Of a stretch of DNA of 64,000 nt, positions 35,400-48,102 are shown piece after piece. A program made the position numbers and the translations under genes. Within the stretch, counting starts at the first letter, position 1. Each line of letters begins with the position of its first letter. This DNA comes from Agrypnia vestita (Eukaryota; Arthropoda; Insecta; Trichoptera; Phryganeidae): the NCBI GenBank assembly GCA_016648135.1, contig JADDOH010010373.1:1-64000 (forward strand). Direction: 5' to 3'. The notes under the pieces were generated by a model that was not told the DNA's origin, made no database searches, and was given only the letters and a program-made list of their open reading frames with translations.

Positions 35400-37205
35400 T
35401 TGTCGATCGCTTGATATGGGGATATCAAATGGGCTCAGTGAGAAGACGGTTTATTCAAAAAAACAAGTTCAAAAAAATGTTCACCGAAAATAGTCACAAA
35501 AAACATAAACAAATAAATAGTACCAAATAATTAACCGTGTGTGTATCACAATTATAAGTGTCAACATCACGGGTAGAAAAATATGTCAGGCCATTGAAAA
35601 GGTCTCCGAATAATGTTCACAAAATACTCAGGCACAATAGGTCTCTGAATAAACTTCACAAAATAGTCAGGCACTAACGGTCTCTGAATAAATTCACAAC
35701 ACACTGGCGCTGGAGCAGGTAGTGGCTCGACGCGGAGGGGGCTCGTCGAGGGCGGCGATGGTCCGGTGGCAAGAGCGGCGCGGTCGTACAATCATGGCGG
35801 ACGGAGCGATGTCGCCGTGGGGCGGCGGCGAGTGGTCTCCAGAACTCTGCGACTAGCAGGTGTTGGCGGCAGCCGATGTAGGCTGGATCCAAAGGTCCAA
35901 GGCGCAGACCAAGGGAGCGGAACAGCTGTCAGCAAGAGCCGGTTCCCAAAACACAATACTGGTTCCAGTATTAATTCCCCTCACCTTGTGGTCCAGTTTA
36001 GACGTTGTGGGAATCTAGGAACTTAGGAATAGGAGGAAAGTAACGTAACAATAAAACTCGGTAATTAAAAATATCATAATTTATTTAAAAAAAATTCAAA
36101 TTACATTTACATAGACATATTACATATACACGAGGTTATATAGTACACAGGAGAAAGTAGGTATATAAGTTTCATACAAAAATACTATAAATGTACCACT
36201 TTATTACTCGGACATCCGTAACATGACCTTAACAGCTAGGAGACAACTATAGCTAGCTACACAGCGGCGGGAAACACAAATATGCTTTTACAAACTATAC
36301 TCTCTACTGAAAGTAAACAGTCAACATGTATTACACGGATGTCGTACGGCTACATAGGAAACTGCGGCCTGAATATGACCCGCTTTCCTAAAGATAAAAC
36401 TCCAATAACTTTCCGTGATGGGTCATAATTTGTACCTATGTAATGAAGGAGACATAAGAAAATTACAAATTCAACAGAATAGAGCAATCAACATCAAGGG
36501 ACGGGACCAAGGAGAAGATCTCAGACGGAGCGGTAATATAGAGGAGGATTAGCTCCACAGCCCGTGTGGGTCTTGGTCTCCTCAAGAGCCTTCCCCCATC
36601 GATATTTGGCCTCGTATTCAGCAAGTCTTCTCAATTCTACAAATGTTGTGATGCTTAGCCTCTTTAACCAAATTGAAGGAATGTTTGGAGTTTGTTGAAT
36701 GAAATTGAGTATAAGCTTGCTTGCTTGTAGATGTTTATTTCTCACTTCGAGAGAAGCTGCGAAGCAAATGTAGCGAGCGAGTAAAAGTCTGTGTGCGTGC
36801 AACGGAGGTCCGCCTGATCCGATGGCGGAGACCCGGCACAAACATCGCCGCATCCCGGGACCTTCTTTATTTCCAGGTGACAACGGGTTTGCCGAAATAT
36901 TGCCAAATATATCAACAATATTATGAAAAGACAATGTATTTTATGTATTTTCAAGACTTTATTTCCAGATTTTATAACAATACGATGATCACAGATTATT
37001 AATATTATTCAGCGAGTGATAATCCGTTCATATTTTTAGTTTTTTTTAGTTTAGAAAAATTTGTAGTGAAAATCAGCATACCCAGGCTTGAGAGAACCAC
37101 ATGCACGTGACTTCGCCGGTGCGGGGAGCCTGTGCTCGCCAGACCACGGAGGTCGCTCGTTTTCTTCTTCACAATTTGTTTTTTCAGAATTTCACAATTT
37201 TTCTT
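35400..37205. other. GC-rich islands and short repeats, no assigned gene
   Basis: Three imperfect units containing GGTCTCTGAATAAA(C)TTCACAA occur at about 35595-35705, followed by a GC-rich block at 35700-35960 that includes a possible ATG context. A minus-strand open frame of 137 codons (36934-36521) contains SIWLKRLSITTFVELRRLAE and ALEETKTHTGCGANPPLYY; I do not recognise it. These could be parts of an old retroelement. Nothing firmer can be said. Confidence 0.35.
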
Positions 37206-37303
37206 ACGAGAATTTGCCACAGTGTGTACGTAATGGCTCCCCACATTGCAAGTGTTCCCACTAGACAGTGATGCCATTACGTGCACACTGTGGCAAATTC
37301 TCG
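37206..37303. repeat. Inverted repeat with 32-bp arms
   Basis: ACGAGAATTTGCCACAGTGT on the left pairs with ACACTGTGGCAAATTCTCGT on the right, extending to GTAATGGC / GCCATTAC with one mismatch. The loop is about 34 bases. It may be a short fold-back element. Confidence 0.85.
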
Positions 37304-40300
37304 TGCTCATTGGGAAAACCGAATTTGTATTTGACAACTTCACTTGGTAAAAAAATAAAGCAAACTAAAATAATCAGCGAATTTTATTTATATAGAATTA
37401 AAATTGGCTATGAATTATATATATTTATGGAAAAATATTTTTAAAGTACTTTAGTGAAATTTTAGGATGCAGTGACGATGACAGTCATGTGTAAATGGTG
37501 TTTTGAAAATCGCATATGCTCTGGGCGCTGTTATTGCTGTTTGTTGCGATTTACTTTTGTACTTTTTATAATATAATTATTGTGATCAGATTCCTGTGTT
37601 ACTGTTGCGATTCAATTGTGTGCTTCTGTTTCATTTTTTTTTACAAGCATATTGCAATGCGGTATTTAATGTGCAGTTTAGATTTTTATCTGTTGATGGC
37701 AAACTATCATCGATGGCAATCCTAGTTTGTGTTGTGCCTTCTATCCAGCGATGTTCCAACGGAAGGTATACAACACAGCGTGTGATTTTTTTGTGTATAC
37801 AGAATATCTTCTAACATGCGTACATAAGCACACAAATCCAATTTTTATAAATATTTTTCCAGCTACAAATTTTTAGTATTGAATGACTGAGAATGTATGT
37901 TGAGGCCCAGCGAAATAGAATTTGATGCATGGGATTAGAAATAGGCAGATGATATAAACAATAATATAAAATTTCAAAGTAATACAGTTTAGCATAAATA
38001 TAAAATGTCAATAGTTTAATACAAATCTACGGTCCCTACGTACTGTTGAATCTGCAAAAATTCTTTTTCCGTTTTACTATCTTAATAAATATCTGAAGTT
38101 AATAAAAAAGAATTATAATGTCAAACAAAGCATGTACTTAAGGAAAAGTAAACCATTTTTTAAAACTATCTGAAAATATTGAGTAAATCTGATTGTTTAA
38201 AATAGTAAAATGAAAATCGATTTTTGCGTATTCGATAGTATGTATATGTTGGGACAGTCCAAATATAAAATGTTAAGGTAGTACGATTTACTTTATAAAT
38301 TTAAAGACATAAGAAAAATTTCTGAAGGAAACTTCACTAATTCAATGCAATAATCATTACTTTATATCATATATATAGCCTCTCTCGAGATACCGTGGAT
38401 ACAGTTAACTAGTGCAAATCTTCACTATTCTATATAGAATATATTATATATTATAATCTTAGCGTAACAAGTACATTTTCATATATTTTTATCTAAATAG
38501 TACATCAAAACCTACACTGTTAAGTTCTGTATCCGAATTTAGATCAATGTCGTCCATAGGACTATGGGATGGGATGGTTTCTCTCAACTCATTTTAAACA
38601 GGAATACGACAACCTCTGACACCTTTAGCTGTATGATCAAGCTGTGTGCAAAGGTAGCTATGAGACATGGAATGAAAAGACTACGATTGTAGGAGTCGTG
38701 TTAGCAAAGGCAGATGATGAGGCAAATCTTGCACACACGCAAGGTGCAAGCTAATTGAGTTTTGAACTGTGTTATTGAAGGTCAACTTGTTTTGTGGACA
38801 AGGTGATATCAGCAACTACGAGTGTATTCTTTGATTTATATTTTCATTTTGACCGCTACACACATGAATGTATTGTGGTCTCACAGTGAGAGTTGTCAGG
38901 GTCTACGAAGATAAAATGATTTCAGAAACTCCACTTGTTCGCACGTTTTTTTATTTTTTCTTCGCACACACACTTATGTACAAGATGATACCAGAAAGTC
39001 CATGCGTGTTCTTTGTGGATAAAATGATACAAAAAACTCTGCATGTGCTCTCTGTGATACCAGAATATCCATGTATGCTCATTGTGGATATGATAATATT
39101 AGAAATTCCACGTGTGTTCTTTGTGGATAAAGTAATATCAGAAATTCTATTTTTTGTGGATATTAAGTCATACAGCAGTTTCATAGTTCAATGATATTTA
39201 AAATAAATTAGATGAATCAATTAGAAAGATATGCAGAAAAAATCTATCGAAATAATATTTGCTAATCACAAAATTAAAATTGATAGATGTTTAAAAATGA
39301 TATAACAGATGCGTCATTTACCAAAGTCTCAAATTTATACGCAAGTCTCAAATTTTTCTGAATTGTAAATTTGGTTACGTGTAGTCAGCATTTTCGAACA
39401 ATCATTTTTTTCTTTGCATTTTCTTAAAGTATATAATTTCAAAAATATAGCGATCCTTTCTTTATTCTATCTACTGAGCTACCTTTCCTAAATCCCATCC
39501 CTCCCATAGACTTTTCCTGTGCCAAGATTGCGGTAACCAGCCCCTTTGGCGGCATCTCTCCCGTAATCCCTACCTTCGATGGCATTCAATACACGGCTGC
39601 ACACCGATCGTCTCGCCTCGGCGTGCCACCCGACTCATGCGCGGCGGGGTGGCCGGTGAGTCTGATGGCGTGCAACATCTTTCTCACTCTAAACAAACTC
39701 ATATGCACAGCTTCGTCTTCAAACTAAAATCTCGCAGCGTACAACTAAGTCAGAATGGCGAGGGGATCCTTGATTGCGAGGCCCGGCTACAACAAACAAC
39801 AGTTCTTACTCTGTCGATAATAGATAAAAATGTTGCATCTTTCTAATTGATTCATCTATGTTTTATCTCCTTTAGAAATATTATTTGGTGACAATTTTTA
39901 TTCAAGTTCAAACGATACGTAAAATTGAAGGATGCCACATCTTAGTCGAGCGGGATGTACATTTTGGATACACCACACACTGTTACACGCATATCTAGTA
40001 AGCGCTAGAACGCCACATAACCTCACGAGGAACACATTGAGAACTTAGCCTAGATACAAAAAAAAATACTTAAATATAATATCCCCATCTAGAGAACAAC
40101 CGTTACACTAATAAATATTAAATTTATTTTGGACATTTTAAATACCTATATAATTCAGATATGTCATTTTTTTTAAATGTATTTGACAAGCCTGGCTTCC
40201 TATTTTGTCTTTGGCGGAACATTTTTATCAGATTAATTTTTAGAATACTTGATTATATTAACGTGGACTAGATAAGCCGGCTCGGAAGTCAAGGTATTAT

Positions 40301-40499
40301 ATTTTTTCACTGTTAACATTTAATTTAGCAGAAACCACAACCCACCACAACCACAAACCACAACCCACCCTTTATTTCGAACATTTTTTCCTTTTTTATT
40401 TATGATCAATATTGGCAGAGTTGCAAATTTTTTTAATGATCAACATATCTTAGAACAAGACAGCGGACCAAACTGGCCTACGAAATTAACCGAAATATT
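37304..40499. other. No recognised gene
   Basis: AT-rich DNA. Imperfect direct repeats with TGTTC(T/A)TTGTGGATAAA and GATACCAGAA lie at about 38985-39145. A somewhat GC-richer stretch at 39590-39700 has no recognisable product. Confidence 0.4.
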
Positions 40500-41068
40500 T
40501 CGTGACACGACAAAAGGTTCCGAGACATTTTTTCCCACCACATAAGGCCCACGGCTCATGTCGGTAAAGGATCCACACGACATTAGATCCAACGACATAA
40601 TGGCAGCAAACAAAATTTCAAAATGCTCTTTTTATGAAAGATGACAAATTGATTGAATATACTCATTCCTAATTCCTTTATGACGATGAATATATTGCAT
40701 ATAGCATTGCATAAAAGGTTTGCGTTCCTTTCCTTTCCTTTCGCGAATTAGGTTAGGTTTGGCTAAACAAAACTTCAGTATACGCCCTCAGCACATTTAT
40801 ATTAAATCTTGTTTCCTACAAATACTGCATTTTTCTTATTTAGGGGATTTTTTATCTATTGATTTGATCGCCTATTTTCTTTTTAAATTTGTGAAACAGT
40901 ATAAAATTATTTCGTCACCATTATCAATTTGTTAATTTATGTAAAGCTCTTTCATAAAAAGGCATTTTGAAATTTTGTTTGATGTCATGGATCTAATGTC
41001 GGGTGGATCATTTTGTCATGGGGCCAAATGCCCGTGGAGCTATTGTCGTGGAACGGAACCATTCCCAT
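40500..41068. mobile_element. Inverted-repeat element, about 570 bp
   Basis: Left segments TCGGTAAAGGATCCACACGA and AACAAAATTTCAAAATGC, then TTTTATGAAAG, reappear as reverse complements on the right (CTTTCATAAAAAGGCATTTTG, then GATCTAATGTCGGGTGGATC). The middle is AT-rich and non-coding. The outer borders are approximate. Confidence 0.7.
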
Positions 41069-42043
41069 TTCCACTCGTGCAGTAGATGGACAAACACGTC
41101 ACTGTTGTGACTTTTCTAACATTTCAATTACCAAAATGATTGTGGTTAAGGAATAAAGTGTGAAGTAATTTAATAATCATATTTTATTATTTTTAAATGG
41201 GCTATGATTTCTTATAAATTTATCAGACATTGTATGTAAGTGTACATTAGTGAAGAGGAAAGCAAAGTCTTTTCAAAGAAAGGCTCTGGCACCGTATGCT
41301 GCGTGTACCATAGACAACGAATGTCGCTCTACTTTGGGAACATGTAGGAAATAATTAATGTATACCTCAGTGTTGTTGCTAATGTTATATAATACACATA
41401 AAGGGTTTTTCAATAGGAATGATATTATTTGATAATGTCGTCGCAACCACTGGTTTTTCTGATTTTTATCAATTAATTAATTTTAGTATTTTTTTTTTTA
41501 ATTTAAAGACTATCGACAGGTTAGAATGACCCTAATGGATGGTCATTTAGGACAAGGTGATTAGTACAGTTACAATTAGTATTGCTGACAATACTAATTG
41601 TAATTGTAACAGTATGCTCTGACAATCCACTGTGGTCAAGTACACACGCTTGTACAATGATTGGTAGTTAGCCAAAAATGTTATGAAAACTAGCGTCTGT
41701 TTGTGAATACTCTATGTGAAAATCGTTAAACTTATGGTCTGCGTAATCGATTTTCTTGTAATGTCCTATACAAAATAATTGTAACACGGTTTTAAAGAGA
41801 AAATTATTGTTAGAAATTTGGTATGTACCAAAATGTCAGTTAATATTATTTTGCAGTACCAAAGTAAATATTTAATAAAGAATGCTTTCCAATTTGCAAA
41901 GTGTACTTAATGTCTAACAGAGTTTGTAGTAGTGATGCAATGAATACGAATACGAATGTCAAACTGCTTTCGGCGAATACGAATAATTCAACAAGGTAAT
42001 AAATAATAGACCACTGTTTTTTTTTTACCAAGGGATTTAGTAA

Positions 42044-42280
42044 TTAAAATTTAACGGGCAAATTTTTGATCAAAAAGCACAACATTTGTAACTTCTCAGG
42101 CGTAAGGCAATTTCTTTTATCCGTTTGTTCATTCTCAGCGGTCGAAAATAATCTTTCTGTCGCAGTCACAGTTTTACCCCCGCGAGACAGTTTGCAGGTA
42201 CAATACCTGCATGTGGCTTTACTTTCGTCATCTATAAAAAATTTAAAAATTATTTTAGAGCGAGTCCCCGAACAAAACAA
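42044..42280 (-). pseudogene. hAT transposase remnant: BED finger joined to C-terminus
   Basis: The frame reads SKIIFKFFIDDESKATCRYC, then TCKLSRGG (a BED-type zinc finger start), followed at once by TATERLFSTAENEQTDKR and LTPEKLQMLCFLIKNLP, the C-terminal hAT dimerisation tail. The catalytic middle has been removed in frame, leaving 78 codons. It could be a non-autonomous derivative, or just a deletion. Confidence 0.85.
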
Positions 42281-42484
42281 AATAAACTCGTCTTAATGGG
42301 CCGACTTTGTTTTGGGACGAGTTTACTAATAAGTCTTTTACACAAACCGAAAGATTCTTTACAACAAAAACAAATAAAGTTATATTTAAATTTAACTTAC
42401 CAGATTTCTTATCGAGATGTTTCCAAATATCCCTTTTTTCAAGCTTACAAGAGGTTGTGTTATTAGATTTAATTTGAAAGTATT

Positions 42485-42570
42485 TTATAATACAACAACA
42501 CAACAATACAATAATAAATACAAGTAATACAATACACAACAATACAACAATAAATACAAGTAATACGTGT
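42485..42570. repeat. Short tandem repeat of AACAATACAA-type units
   Basis: Two copies of CAACAATACAA(C/T)AATAAATA followed by CAAGTAATAC lie head to tail inside the hAT element. Confidence 0.75.
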
Positions 42571-42850
42571 TCAATAAGCTCCTACAAAATTGAGTAAATA
42601 AGAGTGTTTAAAAGTGAATTAGAAGCAAGTCCATCGACACACTGAAAACTTACATGGAAGGAAACATTTGAACCAACAATATGTTATATACTGTAAGAAA
42701 TAAGTTATAAAAATACAAATTAATTATTTCAAATTTGACAAGTGACTAAGGCATACGAGAATAATTTTTACAACAATAAAATATTCTGACTACTCTGTTG
42801 CTCATTAATTAGCATTGAAAATACTAATTTTGGAATCTCACATATTCAAA

Positions 42851-43820
42851 ATGAATTGTAAGCAATGCAATGATAAAATGCAATCTGAAAATATTTTAAA
42901 ATGCATAAAATGTGGTAATAGTTTCCACTGCTCTTGTCAAGGCTTTACAGAAGAGACATTTAAAAATATGCTTCAGATGAATCGTCAGAAATGGAAATGT
43001 ATTTTATGTAAACCCAGCCCACCAAAAGCTAAAACAACCCCGACACAGATACCAGAGGATTCTCAATTGGAACAGTTGAAGAAATATATCGACCAAAAGT
43101 TTGATAATCTTATGTATGAATTAAATAAAACTATTGAAAGAAAACTCGACCATATTAATGAGAAGATATCTGGCATAGAAGACATCAAAATATCTATTGA
43201 ATATCTATCAAGTGAGTACGACCGTCTCAATAAAACTAATATTGAAAACACTGCTCGTGTTAAAAAACTAGAATCTGAGAATTCAAAGCTTCAAGAAAGT
43301 CACCAAAGATTGGAAAAAAAACTGGAAGAAATGGAACAGATAAGCCGCAACTGTAACCTCGAGATACAGATGGTGCCTGAAAATCGTCAGGAGAATCTTT
43401 TGGACAGTTTCTAAAATATGCACAAGCGTATCTGCCAACATAAAGAACGATCAAATACTGGCGTGCCATCGGGTTCAACGACAATCTAGCACGAGCGCAA
43501 GATCACGAAATATTATTGTTCGCCTCCAAAATAGTAGAATCCGGGATAATATTCTCTCAGCTGTGAAGACATACAACAAAAATAATGTGTCCAACAAACT
43601 TAATGTATCGCACATAGGTCTACAGGGAACTTCCCCGATATATGTCTGTGAGCATCTCTCTCCTTACAATAAGACTATACATGCAGCAGCTAGACAAATG
43701 GCTAAAAATAAGCAATTTAAATTTGTCTGGACCAAGAATGGAAGAATTTTCATCAGGAAAGACGAACAATCGCCAGTTACACCAGTTCCTAACCTGGATG
43801 CATTGCAAAATTTTCAATAA
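42851..43820 (+). pseudogene. LINE ORF1: PHD-like finger, coiled coil, FP-type C-terminal domain
   Basis: The first part (to 43414) starts MNCKQCNDKMQSENILKCIK, a PHD-like Cys/His cluster ending KWKCILCKP, followed by a long coiled coil (KKLEEMEQISRN). After a frame break, 43563-43820 carries YVCEHLSPYNKTIHAAARQM and KFVWTKNGRIFIRKDE. This C-terminal domain is found in ORF1 proteins of CR1/Jockey-type LINEs and is shared with the baculovirus FP family. ORF1 proteins bind element RNA. The break makes this copy non-functional. Confidence 0.8.
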
Positions 43821-43869
43821 ATTAAAGGACTGTCCAGTAAGTTTATTAATAAGTTTGTGTTAGTTCATA

Positions 43870-45249
43870 ATGGCTCTTTCTATCTACTATCAGAATGTTC
43901 GTGGTCTGAGAACTAAGCTTAATGAGTGTTACATAGAAATTCTAAATAGTGATTATGACATTATTTGCTTGACGGAGACATGGCTTACTTCAAGGGTGAA
44001 TAGTGAAGAATTATTCGACGCCAGATATATAGTTTTTAGACGTGATCGAGATAGTTCTCAGTTTGCCAACAGGAAAGACGGAGGTGGAGTTCTGTTAGCA
44101 ACTAAGAAGTCATTCTCAGCATACCAGCGGAACGATCTCTGTACGGAATTCGAGGACCTCTGGATCTCAATCAAAGGAAAAAATAATATTACACCAATCA
44201 ATATAGGAGTTGTGTATATACCGCCTAATATCTCAGATACAGTATTCAATGAGTATCTTATTAAATGCCAAATTAATTTCCTCAAAACCACTACAAGAAC
44301 ACGTAACATGCTACTTGGCGATTTCAATTTGCCATCTATAACTTGGAATGCAACAACTTCTGGAGCTGGACTGACTCCGCTCAGTCCATCTAATTCCAGA
44401 GCCAAGGACTTCATGGAGTTCATATCAACAACCAATCTTCAACAATTTAACTCTATAACCAATTGTAATGCCAAAATTTTAGATTTAATATTATCTGATA
44501 CTCCACTACTTGTGTCTTCGGGTACTGCTCTGGTAAGTGTTGACAAATTTCATCCCCCAGTCCAAATAAACACAACGATTAACCGAGAAAACTTTTTACA
44601 ACATAATTCTAACCATACTGCATACAACTTCCGTAAAACTGATTACGCCAAATGTATTAACGACCTAGCTCAAATTGATTGGTCTCAAATGAATCAACTA
44701 AACTGCAACGATTCTCTCAACTTATTTTATAATACATTATGGGAGATAATAGCTCGATACACTCCACAAAAAAAGATCTTGAATTCAAAATACCCATGTT
44801 GGTTTAGCAGTGCATTAAGACACCAGCTCCGCGAAAAAGAAAAATATAGGAAAAAATACATAAAATACGGTAATTCTAGAGATTACGAAACCTTTTCTAT
44901 GCTAAGATCTCGCATTAAGAATAGTATTCGTGCCTGCTATCACTCATATATAAATTCTATAGAGGAATCATTACATATCGGGACTAAAAAATTATGGGAA
45001 TACACTAAAACCAAGAAATTCACTAATGCAATCCCTAAAACAATGTTTCTGAGAGAAAAATATGCTACATGCGGTCAAGAAATTTCTGATATCTTTTCAG
45101 AATTTTTCGCTTCAGTTTTTGATAATGCTTCTCAACATCACTCATCTGCTCTCATTAATGACTCTCTCGATTCACTTTCCTTTATACCACTGCATAAAAA
45201 TGAAATATTAAAAATTATGAAAGAATTGGATCCCGCCATATATACATAA
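43870..45249 (+). pseudogene. LINE ORF2 with endonuclease only; reverse transcriptase missing
   Basis: MALSIYYQNVRGLRTKLNEC opens an apurinic-type endonuclease: LTETWL (catalytic Glu) is near residue 40 and LLGDFNLPS near residue 150. The linker region (CWFSSALRHQLREKEKYRKK) follows. The frame stops after KIMKELDPAIYT at 45249, where reverse-transcriptase block 0 should begin, and hAT terminal sequence takes over. Retaining the 5' part while losing the 3' part is the opposite of normal LINE truncation. Confidence 0.88.
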
Positions 45250-45778
45250 TATTCGTGATGATATTCAGCGAATACGAATATTAGGTAAATATCTACTATT
45301 CGGCAAATACGAATATTCGTATTCGTTGCAACACTAGTTTTTAGCCACTACACATGTTACATTTACAATATACAATAATAACACCTATCCCAACTAATGA
45401 AGGGTCTGTTTAATTATATCATTTTACAGTCACTGAATCATTGAATATATCTATTTTTCTTACTGAAATCAATCTTTGGAATATCTCAAAATATTAATTC
45501 ATGATGATTTTGAGAACTTATGTACTTGGCAGCCATCGAGAAAATACCATTTTATTTAACCCTTCCACGCTGTACTCTACCGAGAGCTCTCATCTCCGTG
45601 AACTTCTGAGAGATGCCAGTTCAGATGTTCCCAACATTGAACAGATGGGGTATCTTTATTTTCTTCACAGTGGCTTATCTCAACAAGCTTGACTTCAACT
45701 AACCCTGGAACGAGTTTTGGGTTAATACACAATAAGAGACAAAACTAATGATCTTGAAGGTAAAGGCCTATTTTAATA

Positions 45779-46457
45779 CAGTAAAACCTCATTAATTCGG
45801 AATTCAAGGGACCTAAAAAAACATTTCGAATTATGCGGAACTCCGTTAATTCGAAATTCAAGGTACAAAAAATCTAAAATCGTAATACAATTGCGAAATG
45901 CATCTGTATTTTTTCATATTTAAAGAAATCATTTTGAAAATGCAATATTTATTATACTAATACAAAGAACATGATACTTCTATTACTAAAGTACCCGATA
46001 TTGACATATATGTTGTTCTCACTTGCGAAAAAAATTGTATGTAGGTATAGTTTTCTGGGATATTCTGCCGTGTATATGTGACCACTCTGGCCGACGTTTC
46101 GGATCCCATTGCAGGGTCCGTAATCAGGGCTGATGTGTCATATCATTTTCCTGCAATGGGATCCGAAACGTCAGCCAGAGAGGTCACATATTCACGGCAG
46201 AATATCCCAGAAACTATACACAGAAGATTCCGAACGGCCGTGAAAACCTGAGAACATTTTTAGCGAAAAAGTCGATTGATTTTTTATTTTATTTTGTCAA
46301 ATTTCAAAAAATTTTGAGTGATGTGAATATACTTTTGAACAAAATATATTGGTTTATAGAGCAAATTATTTCGAATCACCAATTATCGGGGTTAATCTAG
46401 CTAGTACGAAATTAACGTTTTGCGACTTAAAAATTTGAAATTAACAGGGTTTTACTG
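45779..46457. mobile_element. pogo/Tigger-like miniature element, 679 bp
   Basis: The ends CAGTAAAACCTCATTAATTC and, inward from the right, CAGTAAAACCCTGTTAATTT are flanked by TA dinucleotides (45777-45778, 46458-46459), the target duplication of Tc1/mariner-pogo elements. Inner sequence repeats TTCGAATTA-like motifs. It encodes no transposase and carries a palindromic element at 46054-46222. Confidence 0.88.
46054..46222. ncRNA. Long palindrome related to the hammerhead-like element at 3902
   Basis: Arms of about 65 bases start TTTCTGGGATATTCTGCCGT and run through CCGACGTTTCGGATCCCATT, with the near-exact reverse complement on the right. The loop includes GGGCTGATGTGTCA; the arms include TGCAATGGGATCCGAAACGT. 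The order CTGATG(T)G ... GAAACGTC resembles the copy at 3902-4051, but the CTGATGA core is not exact here. Non-coding. Confidence 0.5.
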
Positions 46458-46459
46458 TA

Positions 46460-47470
46460 TAATATCATCCCCGAATATGAATTCTTTTGAAGACCCAGAA
46501 TCAGCCATCAAACAAGCCTTTGTGGTCTTTTCTCAACAGCTCCTCGACATCACCAAATCATTAATTTACAATAATTTTTTGATTACAAGTTGGTCCAAAC
46601 GTTTAGCATAATATATCTACACAGCTAAGTTTATATAAAATAGAAAGTTTCTTCGTAAAGTCGAGAGTTTTTGGATTTTTTTTTAATACACTCAGTTATT
46701 TGCATTTTATTTACAATTTAAAACAAGTGGAATGAAAAACATTAATTATTTTATCCACTAAACATATTTGGTTTGACAATTCAGAATTGTATCATCGATG
46801 TTCTGTTTCAAAGATACAATTCATTTTTGTCAACAGACTTGTGTGGCACGTTGTTTTGTTATAATTTATGAACTATTTTATTTATATTATATTATTATGA
46901 GTACGTTCACAGTTAGAATTATAAGACGAATGTAACGAAATTGGTAGTCAAATTCAAAAAGTCCACTTTAATTAGTTTTAAATTAGCCAAACTGCTGGAT
47001 ATAATTTATTGCTCTACAAAACTAATTGTGTAGTAGAAAATCACCATGAAATATTTGAAATTATGAAAAATATGCACATGAGTGGACACTCAACATTCGT
47101 CATATTGTCATATCGTCAACTCCGTTCCCAAGGCAAGGATGAATATCAGAATGGACGAATATCAAACGAATTTATCTTTATTAAATAAAAATGGTTTAGT
47201 CCGTTTCAAGTCCCCAATTTTGCCTATCTAATCTACAACATAAACAATTTCAGTCAAAAATCGATCTCGGAAATCATCACAAATACATTTTAATTACGTA
47301 TTAATCACGTTTGCTTGGTTTAGAGCTAATGAAGCCGTAAAGAATTTGTGAAAAATTGGCAACCAGTTTCACCAGAAAGGGACGATCCCAAAGAGTAATA
47401 AAAAATCTTTTCACCTGTTACTTTATACATTATACCTTCATATAATATTTCACAAGCAAAGTGAAATATT
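46460..47470. other. No recognised gene
   Basis: AT-rich sequence between two miniature elements; nothing can be supported. Confidence 0.5.
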
Positions 47471-48102
47471 CGGCTGTATACTGAAAATAGCAATATGAGG
47501 ATCCTAATCCCAACACTTAATAGACGAGAATAAAAATAAACAATAAACAAGATGTAGGTATACATCGGTGTTTGTTTCTTTTAGTTTCTACTTGAGAGAG
47601 AGAGAGGAAGAAGAATGTACGTGACGGTCAAACGTCAAATATGAATACGAGTCTAACACGACTATGACAATTTTGCCATAATTTTACACCAGGATGCTGT
47701 GGGAGAAATAATTAACGAGTGCATATGAAATAATATTTTTTCTATAAGGTTTAAATTAAACAGCATTAGTACTTATTTCATGTTATTTTGGTCGAAACAT
47801 GAGAATTGTGAGGTTACGTTTGCAATAGGTACATACTTTGGTAATCAGTTTGAAGCTCTGTCAGACCAGACGATAAGAAGGGAATACAGGAATCGATACC
47901 TTTTCTAAAGGCATTGCAGACATCGGACACCGCAAATAAAGGTATTTACTTCGAGAGAGATATGTGAAAATATACTAATCTCATTATTTGAGTACGACGA
48001 ACACCGACCTATACCTACGCTTCATTTGTTTTTTTTATTCTCTTGTATTAAGTGTTGGGATAACAATTTTAAGATCCCAGTATTGCTTTTTTCGGAATAC
48101 GG
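47471..48102. mobile_element. Inverted-repeat element related to 26242-26580
   Basis: The left end has TACTGAAAATAGCAATATGA, then TCCCAACACTTAATA. The right end carries TATTAAGTGTTGGGA and a CAGTATTGCTTTTTTCGGAA-type reverse complement. About 630 bp, non-coding; a (GA)n tract lies near 47595-47606. Confidence 0.75.

Larger units (their letters stand above)
41930..45336 (-). mobile_element. hAT element with BED finger, deleted, containing a LINE
   Basis: The ends are TAGTGATGCAATGAATACGA on the left and, read inward, TAGTGTTGCAACGAATACGA on the right, flanked by 8-bp duplications GTTTGTAG and GTTTTTAG (41922-41929, 45337-45344; one mismatch). Inside are a fused transposase remnant (42280-42044) and an incomplete LINE (42851-45249). 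Confidence 0.85.

Noticed and set aside
35700..35960. GC-rich block as a CpG-island promoter or first exon
   Set aside because: No splice donor with a matching downstream exon and no recognised protein; could equally be retroelement sequence.
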